A stretch of 6,036 nt of DNA from Flavobacteriaceae bacterium (GTDB lineage Bacteria > Bacteroidota > Bacteroidia > Flavobacteriales > Flavobacteriaceae), in NCBI GenBank assembly GCA_014763515.1, contig JACXVH010000091.1, positions 1-6,036 of the forward strand, given 5' to 3'. Below are positions 1 to 5,885 of the stretch, piece after piece. The translations under genes were made by a program, and so were the position numbers. Within the stretch, counting starts at the first letter, position 1. Every line of letters begins with the position of its first letter. The notes under the pieces are model-generated. The model ran no database searches, had not been told where the DNA came from, and saw nothing but the letters and a program-made list of their open reading frames with translations.

Positions 1-683
1 AAAGGCCAATGATTATGTATTAAACCTGCATTCAATCCCGCAACAAATCCGCCCCAAATGATTTGGATGATTAGTACAACTAATGCTATTCGAGCTATTT
101 TCTTTAATTGCGGATATAAAGTTTCTGTTCTGTTTGGATAGATTAAATCTAAGGCCACCCAAAGTGTATATGCAAACGTAATAAAAGCAAACGTTAAGTG
201 TAGGGCTAAACGAAAATGACTCACATCAGGATTGTCAATTAATCCGCTTTTAACCATAAACCAACCTAAAAATCCTTGAAAAGCGCCCATTCCTAAAAGA
301 ATGATACATTTTTTTATAGTTTCTTTATCTAACTTCTTTTTGACTAAAAAATAAACAAACGGAATAATGAATACAATACCAATAATTCGACCGATAAAAC
401 GGTGAAACCATTCCCAGAAATAGATGAATTTGTAATCTTCTAAATGAAATCCGCCTGTTTTGAATTGGTTAATTTTTTGGTATTCAGGAAAGGTTTTGTA
501 GGCTTCAAAAGCTTCATTCCATTTTTCTTCAGATGTTGGTGGAAAAGTATCCGTAATTAAATGCCAATCGGTCATCGATAAGCCTGAATTTGTTAATCGG
601 GTAATTCCGCCAACCATTACCATTATAAAAAGTAATACACAACCTGAAAGTAGCCAAATAATAACCGATTTATTAGCGTTCAT
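1..683 (-). CDS. ctaA: Heme A synthase, COX15/CtaA family (C-terminus off window)
   Basis: Membrane enzyme that oxidises the C8 methyl of heme O to the formyl group of heme A, needed for aa3-type cytochrome oxidases. Read from ATG at 683, 227 residues are visible before the window edge; the family is usually about 340 long, so the last third (with the second heme half) is missing. Seen: a hydrophobic segment at residues 7-27 running into GGITRLTNSGLSMTDWH (25-41), EWFHR at 91-95, GAFQGFLGWFMVKSGL at 133-148, SHFRLALHL at 155-163, and WGGFVAGLNAG at 210-220. His94 and His162 match the conserved heme-ligand histidines of the first half. The long loop after the first helix (about 42-88) fits the COX15-like subtype rather than the short Bacillus CtaA. 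It lies 62 bp downstream of the acetyltransferase gene on the same strand, so read-through is possible; I see no convincing promoter of its own. Family call is firm. Confidence 0.93.
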   Translation of the reverse strand, partial: MNANKSVIIWLLSGCVLLFIMVMVGGITRLTNSGLSMTDWHLITDTFPPTSEEKWNEAFEAYKTFPEYQKINQFKTGGFHLEDYKFIYFWEWFHRFIGRIIGIVFIIPFVYFLVKKKLDKETIKKCIILLGMGAFQGFLGWFMVKSGLIDNPDVSHFRLALHLTFAFITFAYTLWVALDLIYPNRTETLYPQLKKIARIALVVLIIQIIWGGFVAGLNAGLIHNHWP

Positions 684-745
684 TTTTTTTATCTTTTTGT
701 AAAATTACTTTATTCATTCTTTTCTTCGTAAAAACAAATCTTAAT

Positions 746-1255
746 TTATTTTAAAACTTTTTCATAAGCTCTTCTTGCGCTTCCTCTAAAATAAACTTCT
801 CCACAATATTTATAGCCTCTTCTTTCAAAGATTTTCATCATGGCATGATTGTCAAAATTTGTATCAACTTTTACACTGAAAATATGTTGTTTTTTAGCAA
901 ATTCTTCAACTTCTTCAATAATTTTTCCCGACAAACCTTTACCAAGAAAACTTTCTTCTATAGCTATTCTATGAATCACCACAAAATCATTATTGCTAAG
1001 CCATTTTCCTATTATTTTTTCATATTCTGGCTCATAATTAATAATTACAGCGCAATAACCAACTACTTTATTTTGATGCACTAAGACAAAACCATTTTCA
1101 TTACTTATATCATTTTCGATGGTAAGTGTATTAGGATATCCATCTTGCCATTGATTGCTACCTTCGGCTTTTCTTTTAGCAATAGCTTGTTGAATAATTG
1201 TCCAAATAGCTTCTTTATCTTCAATAACCGCTTTTCTAAAAGTAAAGTTTTTCAT
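746..1255 (-). CDS. GNAT family N-acetyltransferase
   Basis: Predicted acetyl-CoA-dependent acyltransferase of the GNAT superfamily, 169 residues, cytoplasmic; the substrate cannot be told from the sequence. Seen (numbering from the chosen start): FTFRKA opens the first GNAT strand at residues 4-9, VVGYCAVII at 64-72 is the central strand, IHRIAIEESFLGKGLSGKI at 94-112 is motif A with the acetyl-CoA pyrophosphate loop (GKGLSG), and NHAMMKIFERRGYKYCGEV at 136-154 is motif B with the usual RRGY/F ending. Start choice: ATG at 1255 puts the domain at the very N-terminus. An in-frame ATG at 1276 would add seven residues (MCQYAND) that do not look like part of the fold, and neither start has a Shine-Dalgarno sequence. 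The gene follows the CCA transferase by 32 bp (11 bp with the longer start) and is likely co-transcribed with it. Family is sure, start moderately sure. Confidence 0.88.
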   Translation of the reverse strand: MKNFTFRKAVIEDKEAIWTIIQQAIAKRKAEGSNQWQDGYPNTLTIENDISNENGFVLVHQNKVVGYCAVIINYEPEYEKIIGKWLSNNDFVVIHRIAIEESFLGKGLSGKIIEEVEEFAKKQHIFSVKVDTNFDNHAMMKIFERRGYKYCGEVYFRGSARRAYEKVLK

Positions 1256-1280
1256 ATCATTGGCATATTGACACATCGGC

Positions 1281-1300
1281 TAATTGATTAATTAATTGAT
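1281..1300. repeat. Short direct repeat at the cca/GNAT junction
   Basis: TAATTGAT occurs at 1281-1288 and again at 1293-1300, separated by TAAT. It covers the last codons and stop of the CCA transferase gene and the short spacer before the acetyltransferase. It is a direct repeat and not an inverted one, so it is no terminator; in DNA this AT-rich it may be chance or replication slippage. Confidence 0.4.
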
Positions 1301-2706
1301 TTTAATCCCATGTTTTTAGCTTTAGTAATAACAAATTGATAGGCAGCATCATACTCATTTGGGATTTCACCTTCTAAAATTGCTTCTTTCACGGCTTCTT
1401 TTAAAATACCAATTTCTCTTCCAGGTTTCAAATTGAATAATTGCATAATTTCTTCACCATCAATTGGTGGTTGAAAATTACGAACTCTATCTTTTTCTTC
1501 AACTTCTACAATTTTTTTGCGTACAATTTTGAAGTTGTTATGGTATTTCTGAAACTTCTTAGGGTTTTTGGTCGTGATATCGGCTTCACAAAGCGTCATT
1601 AGATCTTCTACATCTTCACCAGCGTCAAAAACCAAACGGCGAACAGCAGAATCGGTAACTTCTTTTTGCGCTAAAACAATTGGGCGCGAACTCATCATTA
1701 CCATTTTTTGCACAAACTTCATTTTTTGGTTCAAAGGCATGTGTAAACGCGTGAAAATTTTCTTCACCATTTTTCCTCCCAAAAATTCATGTCCGTGAAA
1801 AGTCCAACCTTGTTTTTTATGAAATTTCTTTGTCGGTGCTTTGCCAATATCGTGTAATAATGCCGACCAGCGTAGCCATAAATCTTCCGTATTCGGACAA
1901 ATATTATCGACAACTTCTAACGTGTGGTAAAAATTGTTTTTATGCGTATGACCTTCAACTTCCTCAACATTATTTAAAGCGGTTAATTCAGGAAGAATTA
2001 TATCTAAAAGACCAGTTTTGTGTAACAGTAAGAAACCAATAGAAGGTTTTGGCGTTGCCAAAATTTTATTCAATTCGTCTACAATTCGTTCACCAGAAAT
2101 TATGTTTATTCGCTCTGCATTACGAGTAATAGCATCAAGTGATTCTTTTTCAATTTCAAATTGCAATTGCGTAGCAAAACGAATCGCACGCATCATTCGA
2201 AGTGGATCGTCAGAATAAGTAATGTCTGGATTTAAAGGCGTACGAATGATTTTGTTCTCTAAATCTTGAACACCACCAAAAGGATCGACTAAATCGCCAA
2301 AATTATTTTCGTTAAGCGAAAAAGCTAAAGCGTTTATAGTAAAATCACGTCGTTCTTGGTCGTCTTTCAAGGTCCCGTTTTCCACAACTGGATTTCTGCT
2401 ATCAAAATTATAACTTTCTTTGCGAGCACCTACAAACTCAACATCCATGTCTTTATAGCGTAACATAGCAGTTCCGTAATTTTTAAAGACTTGAACTTTG
2501 GGAGTGTTTGGCAATAGAGAAGAAACCTTTATAGCCAATTCAATACCGCTGCCAACAGCAACAATATCAATATCTTTTTTATGGTCTCTTTGTAATAAAA
2601 TATCACGAACAAAACCGCCAATTACATAAGATTCTAATTGAAGCTCATGTGCAGCTTGTGTGATGATTTTGAATATTTTATTATCGAGATGTTGTTTGTA
2701 ATTCAT
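1288..2706 (-). CDS. cca: CCA tRNA nucleotidyltransferase with HD domain
   Basis: Adds or repairs the 3'-terminal CCA of tRNAs using CTP and ATP without a nucleic acid template. The 472-residue protein has a class II head: GGFVRD at 30-35, the metal-binding DID at 45-47, RRDFTINAL at 119-127, and DDPLRMMRAIRFA at 166-178, where Asp167 and Arg170 correspond to the residues that read the incoming base. ERIVDEL at 206-212 belongs to the following helical neck. An HD phosphohydrolase-like domain follows: His255 and His261, HD at 285-286 in LLHDIGK, and HGHE at 304-307. The HD part fits phosphatase or phosphodiesterase activity, known in some bacterial CCA enzymes; activity here is inferred. The length is normal for Bacteroidota members with the HD domain. 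A poly(A) polymerase is the alternative; the intact base-reading motif and the tRNA-modification neighbour favour CCA addition. The start ATG lies inside the end of tsaC (ATGA overlap), implying translational coupling. Confidence 0.93.
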   Translation of the reverse strand: MNYKQHLDNKIFKIITQAAHELQLESYVIGGFVRDILLQRDHKKDIDIVAVGSGIELAIKVSSLLPNTPKVQVFKNYGTAMLRYKDMDVEFVGARKESYNFDSRNPVVENGTLKDDQERRDFTINALAFSLNENNFGDLVDPFGGVQDLENKIIRTPLNPDITYSDDPLRMMRAIRFATQLQFEIEKESLDAITRNAERINIISGERIVDELNKILATPKPSIGFLLLHKTGLLDIILPELTALNNVEEVEGHTHKNNFYHTLEVVDNICPNTEDLWLRWSALLHDIGKAPTKKFHKKQGWTFHGHEFLGGKMVKKIFTRLHMPLNQKMKFVQKMVMMSSRPIVLAQKEVTDSAVRRLVFDAGEDVEDLMTLCEADITTKNPKKFQKYHNNFKIVRKKIVEVEEKDRVRNFQPPIDGEEIMQLFNLKPGREIGILKEAVKEAILEGEIPNEYDAAYQFVITKAKNMGLKSIN

Positions 2707-3263
2707 TTTCTAATAATCTTCACTTGACTATCAAGAGTTAATTTGATAATAGTGGAAGGTTTGTCACAAATTTTGTCGTGGTGCAAATTTACAACATAGT
2801 CAACACCTTTTATAATTTCAGGGGAAATTTCTTTGAAAGATTTTGGTGTAGGTTCACCAGCAATATTGGCAGAAGTTGAAACCAATGGTCTTTTCATACG
2901 TTCCATTAATTTGTAACAAAATTCTTCATTTACCATTCGAACACCTAAAGTATTATCTTCTGCAATGATATTTTTGGCAACATTTTTTGGTTTGTCTAAA
3001 ATAAGTGTAGTTGGCTTCTTAGTATTATCCCAAATATCCCAAGCTACTTGAGGTAATTCATTAAAAACTTGATATAACATACGTTCGCCATTAACGAGAA
3101 CAATCATGCTTTTACTTTCTTCACGTTGTTTTAACGCAAAAATTTTCTTCACAGCTTCTTCATTTGAAGCATCGCACCCAATGCCCCAAACGGTATCAGT
3201 TGGGTAAAGAATAATGCCTCCATTTTTGATTACTTCTAAAGCGTTTTGGATTTCCTTAATCAC
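2703..3263 (-). CDS. tsaC: L-threonylcarbamoyladenylate synthase (TsaC/YrdC type)
   Basis: Makes threonylcarbamoyl-AMP from threonine, bicarbonate and ATP, the first step of t6A formation at position 37 of ANN-decoding tRNAs; cytoplasmic, working with the TsaD/TsaB/TsaE proteins. The 186 residues cover only the YrdC domain, without the extra Sua5 C-terminal domain. Seen: PTDTVWGIGCD at 21-31, KQR at 45-47, SMIVLV at 52-57, PTTLIL at 84-89, LGVRM at 106-110, STSAN at 129-133 and PSTI at 169-172, all hallmark motifs of the substrate cleft. The start is GTG at 3263: an in-frame TAA lies at 3276-3278 and the next Met is residue 54, past the first motif. An out-of-frame ATG sits 8 nt upstream at 3271. 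First gene of the minus-strand block; its stop overlaps the cca start by 4 nt. A TATCTTTG promoter element lies just upstream. Confidence 0.94.
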   Translation of the reverse strand: MIKEIQNALEVIKNGGIILYPTDTVWGIGCDASNEEAVKKIFALKQREESKSMIVLVNGERMLYQVFNELPQVAWDIWDNTKKPTTLILDKPKNVAKNIIAEDNTLGVRMVNEEFCYKLMERMKRPLVSTSANIAGEPTPKSFKEISPEIIKGVDYVVNLHHDKICDKPSTIIKLTLDSQVKIIRK

Positions 3264-3278
3264 TTTTTCATTTTTTTA

Positions 3279-3286
3279 CAAAGATA
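3279..3286 (-). promoter_or_regulatory. Promoter -7 element for tsaC-cca block
   Basis: Read on the minus strand this is TATCTTTG, an exact match to the Bacteroidota -7 consensus TAnnTTTG. No good TTTG element is visible about 20 nt further upstream; the nearest TTG, at 3316-3318, is 29 nt away. Transcription would start about 10-13 nt before the GTG start of tsaC, giving a very short leader. Confidence 0.6.
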
Positions 3287-3336
3287 ATGTAAAGTTTATT
3301 TTTTAAATTATTAAGCAATACAATTACTATAAAAAT

Positions 3337-3368
3337 TTTGCATAAAAAGCTATTTATTTCTACGTTTG
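3337..3368 (+). promoter_or_regulatory. Bacteroidota-type promoter for the tandem glycosyltransferases
   Basis: TTTG at 3337-3340 and TACGTTTG at 3361-3368 are separated by 20 nt, an exact fit to the primary sigma factor pattern of Bacteroidota (TTTG, about 19-21 nt, TAnnTTTG). Only six bases lie between the end of the -7 element and the ATG at 3375, so the transcript is probably leaderless or nearly so. Confidence 0.72.
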
Positions 3369-3374
3369 TGTTAT

Positions 3375-4187
3375 ATGAAGATATCTATAGTTATTTCAAC
3401 TTACAATTCTGAGGAATGGTTGCACAAGGTTTTGTTGGGATATTCTATTCAGACAGAGAAAGATTTTGAAATTATTATAGCCGATGATGGATCTACAAGC
3501 AAAACAAAAGACGTAATTGATAGTTTTAGAAGTCAATTTCCAAACGAAATTATACATGTTTGGCAAGAGGATGAGGGTTTTAGGAAATGTAAAATACTAA
3601 ATAAAGCAATAGAAAAATCAAATACAGATTACTTGTTGTTTACAGATGGAGATTGTATTCCTCGTAAAGATTTTGTAGCTACGCATTTAGCGCACAGAGA
3701 ACGTGGATATTTTTTGTCGGGAGGTTATTTTAAATTGCCTATTCAAACTTCAAACCTCATTACAGATGAAGTAATTCAAAATCAATATTGTTTTAAGATT
3801 TCTTGGTTGTTAAAAAACGGATTTAAATTAAATTTTAAGGTTTCAAAACTTATTCAAAATAAATTATTTTCTCTTTTTATGAATTGGGTTACGACAACAA
3901 AGCCAACTTGGAACGGTCATAACTCATCAGCATATAAATCGGATATAATTGCAGTGAATGGTTTTAATGAATTACTTTCATATGGTGGTGAGGATAGAGA
4001 ATTAGGAGAACGCTTGTATAACTTAGGAATTTTTTCAAAACAAATTAGATACAGCGCAATTTGTCTACATTTATACCATGAAAGAAATTATGTAGATATC
4101 GAGAAAATAAAATTCAATTTAAAAGTAAGAAAGTTTAATAAAAAACATAATGTCATTAAGACAAAAGAAGGTATTTATAAAAATTAA
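3375..4187 (+). CDS. Family 2 glycosyltransferase, tandem copy 1
   Basis: Predicted GT-A fold sugar transferase using a nucleotide-sugar donor, likely at the cytoplasmic face during surface glycan synthesis; donor and acceptor unknown. 270 residues, no membrane segment. Seen: ISTYNSEEWL at 7-16, nucleotide-binding ADDGS at 36-40, HVWQEDEGF at 61-69, the DXD-type metal site FTDGDCIP at 89-96, LSGGYFK at 114-120, WNGHNSSAYKSD at 179-190, and GGEDRELGERL at 204-214, the acceptor-side/catalytic motif of the galactosyltransferase-like C-terminal domain. LHLYH at 231-235 supplies histidines that may bind metal. ATG at 3375 is chosen because it aligns with the start of copy 2 and because an in-frame TTG at 3366 lies inside the promoter element. 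The C-terminal tail (about 241-270) is unlike copy 2 and lacks its WTDFGI ending. Likely co-transcribed with copy 2, 31 bp downstream. The GT2 family call is firm; the specific role is unknown. Confidence 0.9.
   Translation: MKISIVISTYNSEEWLHKVLLGYSIQTEKDFEIIIADDGSTSKTKDVIDSFRSQFPNEIIHVWQEDEGFRKCKILNKAIEKSNTDYLLFTDGDCIPRKDFVATHLAHRERGYFLSGGYFKLPIQTSNLITDEVIQNQYCFKISWLLKNGFKLNFKVSKLIQNKLFSLFMNWVTTTKPTWNGHNSSAYKSDIIAVNGFNELLSYGGEDRELGERLYNLGIFSKQIRYSAICLHLYHERNYVDIEKIKFNLKVRKFNKKHNVIKTKEGIYKN
3717..3739 (+). repeat. Identical 23-bp segment shared with 4561-4583
   Basis: The codons for the LSGGYFKLP segment of the two tandem glycosyltransferases include a 23-bp stretch with no differences (3717-3739 and 4561-4583). 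A second shared 16-bp stretch surrounds the WNGHN codons (3907-3922 and 4751-4766). They are remnants of the gene duplication, not a mobile repeat, and could serve as sites for recombination between the copies. Confidence 0.7.
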
Positions 4188-4218
4188 GATTAAATACTTC
4201 ATTAAAAATTTATAGCAT

Positions 4219-5028
4219 ATGGAAATGTCAGTTATTTTTAGCACTTATAATTCAGAAGAATGGCTAGAAAAAGTTATCATTGGATTTAGTGTACAAACTT
4301 TCAAAAAATTTGAAATTATTATTGCAGATGATGGTTCTAGAAATGCTACAAAAGAGTTAATTGATAATTTGAAAAGTAAAATTGATATTCCTATTATTCA
4401 TGTTTGGCACCCAGATAATGGATTTCAAAAGTCACAAATTTTGAATAAAGCAATTTTAGCGGCAAATTCGGAATATTTAGTTTTTACCGATGGTGATTGT
4501 ATTCCGAAAAACAACTTTTTAGAACAACATAATTTATATAGAAAAAAAGGACATTTTTTATCGGGAGGTTATTTTAAATTGCCCATGGATATTTCTAAAT
4601 CAATAACAAATGACGATATTATTTCACAAAAATGTTTTGATTTAAATTGGTTAAAATCGAAAGGTTTAAAATCTAGTTTTAAAAATTTAAAATTCACCAA
4701 TTCAAAATGGTTCTCTAATTTTATGAATACCGTTACACCAACAAATGCTTCTTGGAACGGTCATAATGCTTCTGGTTGGAAAGCTGATTTAGTAGCTATA
4801 AATGGTTTTGATGAACGAATGCAATATGGAGGACAAGACCGCGAACTAGGCGAAAGACTGGTAAATTTTGGTATAAAGTCTATTCAAATTAGATACAGTG
4901 CATTGTGTTTGCATTTAGACCATCCTAGAGGTTATGCAACTAAAGAATCTATTGTTAAAAATAAAAACATTAGAAAAGAAACAAGAACCTCTAATAAAAG
5001 ATGGACAGACTTTGGAATTGTTAAATAA
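4219..5028 (+). CDS. Family 2 glycosyltransferase, tandem copy 2
   Basis: A 269-residue paralogue of the preceding gene; the two align without gaps over 240 residues with about 137 identities (hand count, ~57%). Same predicted role: a GT-A nucleotide-sugar-dependent transferase in surface glycan synthesis, substrates unknown. Seen: FSTYNSEEWL at 7-16, ADDGS at 36-40, FTDGDCIP at 89-96, LSGGYFKLP at 114-122, WNGHNASGWKAD at 179-190, GGQDRELGERL at 204-214 and LHLDH at 231-235. Position 206 is Gln where copy 1 has Glu in the GGED motif, while Asp207 is kept. The C-terminus (RTSNKRWTDFGIVK) looks like the usual ending of this subfamily, so this copy may be closer to the ancestral form. The ATG at 4219 aligns with the start of copy 1; ATG at 4225 is a weaker option. 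The upstream 31 bp have no Shine-Dalgarno sequence and no clear promoter, so it probably depends on the promoter before copy 1. Confidence 0.9.
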   Translation: MEMSVIFSTYNSEEWLEKVIIGFSVQTFKKFEIIIADDGSRNATKELIDNLKSKIDIPIIHVWHPDNGFQKSQILNKAILAANSEYLVFTDGDCIPKNNFLEQHNLYRKKGHFLSGGYFKLPMDISKSITNDDIISQKCFDLNWLKSKGLKSSFKNLKFTNSKWFSNFMNTVTPTNASWNGHNASGWKADLVAINGFDERMQYGGQDRELGERLVNFGIKSIQIRYSALCLHLDHPRGYATKESIVKNKNIRKETRTSNKRWTDFGIVK

Positions 5029-5035
5029 TAGCTTT

Positions 5036-5049
5036 ACTTTATTTAAAGT
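5036..5049. terminator. Possible weak bidirectional terminator
   Basis: ACTTT (5036-5040), a loop ATTT and AAAGT (5045-5049) form a 5-bp hairpin between two convergent genes, followed on the plus strand by TTTT. The stem is short and AU-rich, so this is only a candidate; the position, with 14 bp between the two stop codons, is what makes it plausible. Confidence 0.22.
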
Positions 5050-5885
5050 TTTAAATTAAAATATTCTACCAATGCTTCCCATTGTTGGTTATTTTTTAAT
5101 TGACCAACATTTAATTTTTTAAGTGATACTTTTTGGGTAGCCATAATAGGAATATTTTCTTTAGGTATCGAAGTTACTTTTCTAATATTAGTATTGTTTA
5201 GCATTGCCATTGCTTTGAACCATAAGTCATCTGCTTTGGGTGCTAATTTCATATATAATTCTGCATTTACAGCTTCTTTTGGTAAAGCGTGTGGTGGATA
5301 CAAAATTCCATTATATCCTAATGCTAAAAAAGTATTGGGTTTAGAAAGGTCATTTAGTTTCCATTTATTATAAGGCAACAAATTTTTATTTTCATCAAAC
5401 TGAATTTGTCTTAAAGTATAAGCAACAATATCTTTTGGATGTTTTAAATGTTCTTCATATAATCCTTGTAACCAATTTTCATCATACATCAAATCATCAT
5501 CACATGTTACAATAATTTCATCAGGATATTTTTCTAAGGTTGGAACTAATTTTACATGTGAGCTATTTAAACTAGTAAATTCAATAGAAAAAATATCACC
5601 ATATAGTTTTTTTAAATTATTTGGGATTTTGTTTTCTAAAGATTGATCTAACCAAAGGATTATTTTTTTAGGTCTTTTTGTTTGATTGAGTAAACTTCTA
5701 ACAACTAAGTGTATTCTATTTAGCCTAAATGGAATAGAAGTAAAGGAAACAATTACAGGTAATTCATTTCCATTATGATTTTTTATTTTTTTTGTATAAT
5801 TATAAGGGAGTGCTAAAATATCTCCACTGCTAAGATAAATATATATTTTATCACCAAAATCAAGTCTAGAAATTGAAGTATTCAT
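5043..5885 (-). CDS. GT-A type glycosyltransferase with DUF2442-like N-terminus (apparent chimera)
   Basis: 280 residues. From about residue 41 the protein is a predicted nucleotide-sugar glycosyltransferase of the kind found in capsule and LPS loci: LPVIVSFTSIPFRLNRIH (42-59), RSLLNQTKRPKKIILWLD (63-80), KLVPTLEKYPDEIIVTCDDD (112-131) with DXD motif Asp129-131, YNGILYPP (191-198), and ADDLWFKAM (218-226). It is unrelated to the two plus-strand transferases. Residues 1-38 (DKIYIYLSSGDILALP at 12-27) are not part of that fold and resemble the N-terminal half of DUF2442 proteins, whose genes usually follow a DUF4160 gene, as this one does. The start is fixed: TAG in frame at 5895-5897, only ATG at 5885, with AGGAG six bases upstream. 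It overlaps the DUF4160 gene by 20 nt. The glycosyltransferase call rests on motifs; acceptor and sugar unknown. Whether the extra N-terminus affects activity cannot be told. Confidence 0.82.
   Translation of the reverse strand: MNTSISRLDFGDKIYIYLSSGDILALPYNYTKKIKNHNGNELPVIVSFTSIPFRLNRIHLVVRSLLNQTKRPKKIILWLDQSLENKIPNNLKKLYGDIFSIEFTSLNSSHVKLVPTLEKYPDEIIVTCDDDLMYDENWLQGLYEEHLKHPKDIVAYTLRQIQFDENKNLLPYNKWKLNDLSKPNTFLALGYNGILYPPHALPKEAVNAELYMKLAPKADDLWFKAMAMLNNTNIRKVTSIPKENIPIMATQKVSLKKLNVGQLKNNQQWEALVEYFNLKL

Noticed and set aside
684..745. Separate promoter for the heme A synthase
   Set aside because: On the minus strand only imperfect matches are present (TAATTTTA, and TTTG preceded by TA at the wrong spacing), with no correctly placed upstream element.
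845..1084. Plus-strand open frame opposite the acetyltransferase
   Set aside because: Phe/Tyr/Asn-rich antisense shadow of a clear GNAT gene; no promoter or recognisable domain.
1256..1276. Upstream ATG start for the acetyltransferase
   Set aside because: Would add seven residues before the conserved first strand, with no ribosome site; kept only as an alternative.
1281..1300. Apparent palindrome/terminator between cca and the acetyltransferase
   Set aside because: It is a direct repeat of TAATTGAT, not an inverted repeat, and cannot form a useful hairpin.
1568..2218. Three short plus-strand open frames opposite cca
   Set aside because: Low-complexity antisense translations of a gene with complete CCA transferase and HD motifs.
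3366..3374. Upstream TTG start for the first glycosyltransferase (adds MCY)
   Set aside because: The TTG is part of the -7 promoter element, and the ATG at 3375 aligns with the start of the paralogue.
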